Source: Wolbachia endosymbiont of Cylisticus convexus (GTDB taxonomy: Bacteria; Pseudomonadota; Alphaproteobacteria; Rickettsiales; Anaplasmataceae). From it: a DNA stretch of 34,267 nt. Positions 33,950 to 34,267 of the stretch are shown piece by piece. The stretch spans positions 1-34,267 of the forward strand of contig NZ_QPIP01000007.1 in assembly GCF_003344345.1 (NCBI RefSeq), in the 5' to 3' direction. The first letter of the stretch is position 1; each line of letters opens with the position of its first letter. Under the pieces are notes generated by a model. It did no database searches and was not told the DNA's origin. It saw nothing but the letters and a program-made list of their open reading frames with translations. A program made the position numbers and the translations under genes.

Positions 33950-34267
33950 AACAGTAAGCTTATATGCAAGAGTTTCTTCAGAAAAACAAGTACAAGAGAA
34001 TACGATTGCAAGTCAACTTTCAGCTTTAGAAAATAAAATTAAAGCAGATGGGCATGAATTGCTAGATGAACATAAATTCGTTGATAATGGCTATAGTGGA
34101 TCTAATTTAGTTCGTCCTGCCTTAGAAAAATTACGTAATAAAGTAGCAGAAGGTAAAATTGACATAATCTATATTCATTCTCCTGATCGTTTATCGCGTA
34201 AATATGCATATCAGATGGTTTTACTTGAAGAATTACAGAAAGCAAAAGTAGAAGTAATTTTTTTAAA
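33945..34267 (+). CDS. Large serine recombinase (phage integrase), N-terminal part, runs off the window
   Basis: ATG 33945 follows AAGGAGGA at ideal spacing. The first residues LTVSLYARVSSEKQVQENTI contain the serine recombinase catalytic motif, with Ser11 as nucleophile. FVDNGYSGSNLVRPALEKL and IIYIHSPDRLSRKYAYQM are conserved in the catalytic domain of large serine recombinases. Only 107 codons are present, so full length is unknown. WO phages use such an enzyme for integration, with the att site close to the gene. It points away from the tail operon. Confidence 0.93.
   Translation, partial: MLTVSLYARVSSEKQVQENTIASQLSALENKIKADGHELLDEHKFVDNGYSGSNLVRPALEKLRNKVAEGKIDIIYIHSPDRLSRKYAYQMVLLEELQKAKVEVIFL

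Noticed and set aside
33950..34036. Last 29 codons of the 88-codon frame from 33770
   Set aside because: They overlap the serine recombinase in another frame, and the recombinase has an ideal Shine-Dalgarno and catalytic motif.

Overview
The window looks like part of an AT-rich Wolbachia-type genome carrying a degraded WO-like prophage. No rRNA or identity marker is present. The assignment rests on the P2-like contractile-tail gene order, the patatin and ankyrin genes beside late gene D, and the insecticidal toxin-complex (Tc) genes attached to the tail module. This combination is known from WO phages and their eukaryotic association modules. I saw no tRNA, rRNA or CRISPR array.

Layout, left to right. 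An intact IS256-family element (1-1332) sits inside the 3' end of a minus-strand TcA toxin gene. The Tc locus then runs to 15281 on the minus strand as TcB-N, TcB-C, TcC/Rhs with a variable C-terminal tip, a duplicated orphan tip, a TcA N-terminal piece and the TcA body. Almost every junction between the Tc pieces is a single lesion in an otherwise open frame. TcA has an in-frame TAA and an IS insertion, and its N-terminal domain is a separate small gene. TcB has an in-frame TAA, and TcB-C and TcC are separated by a one-base shift in an 8-T run. Restored, the right part would be one TcB-TcC fusion of about 2,400 residues.

From 15435 to 16578 (minus) lie a patatin-like phospholipase and an overlapping small membrane/coiled-coil protein. 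A plus-strand ankyrin gene (16710-17237) follows and runs tail-to-tail into late gene D. From 17203 to 33602 (minus) lies a P2-like tail operon whose transcribed order is W-J-I-(conserved protein)-(DUF4815-like pair)-(small protein)-(fibre)-(fibre-assembly-like)-FI sheath-FII tube-E/E'-T-U-X-D. A group II intron with a full reverse transcriptase/maturase lies between FI and FII. The tail-chaperone gene carries a T TTT TTG slippery site with an open -1 extension, as in phage P2.

The right end is a junction. The gpW gene lacks its usual N-terminus and abuts a plus-strand segment with remnant frames and the start of a large serine recombinase that runs off the window. V, the head genes and a full W are absent here, so this is a tail-plus-toxin remnant or one half of a recombination product.

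A 36-bp promoter-like sequence occurs three times on the minus strand, 20-30 bp upstream of three genes (starts 31327, 16578 and 15281). It is a candidate shared control element that would link tail, patatin and Tc expression.
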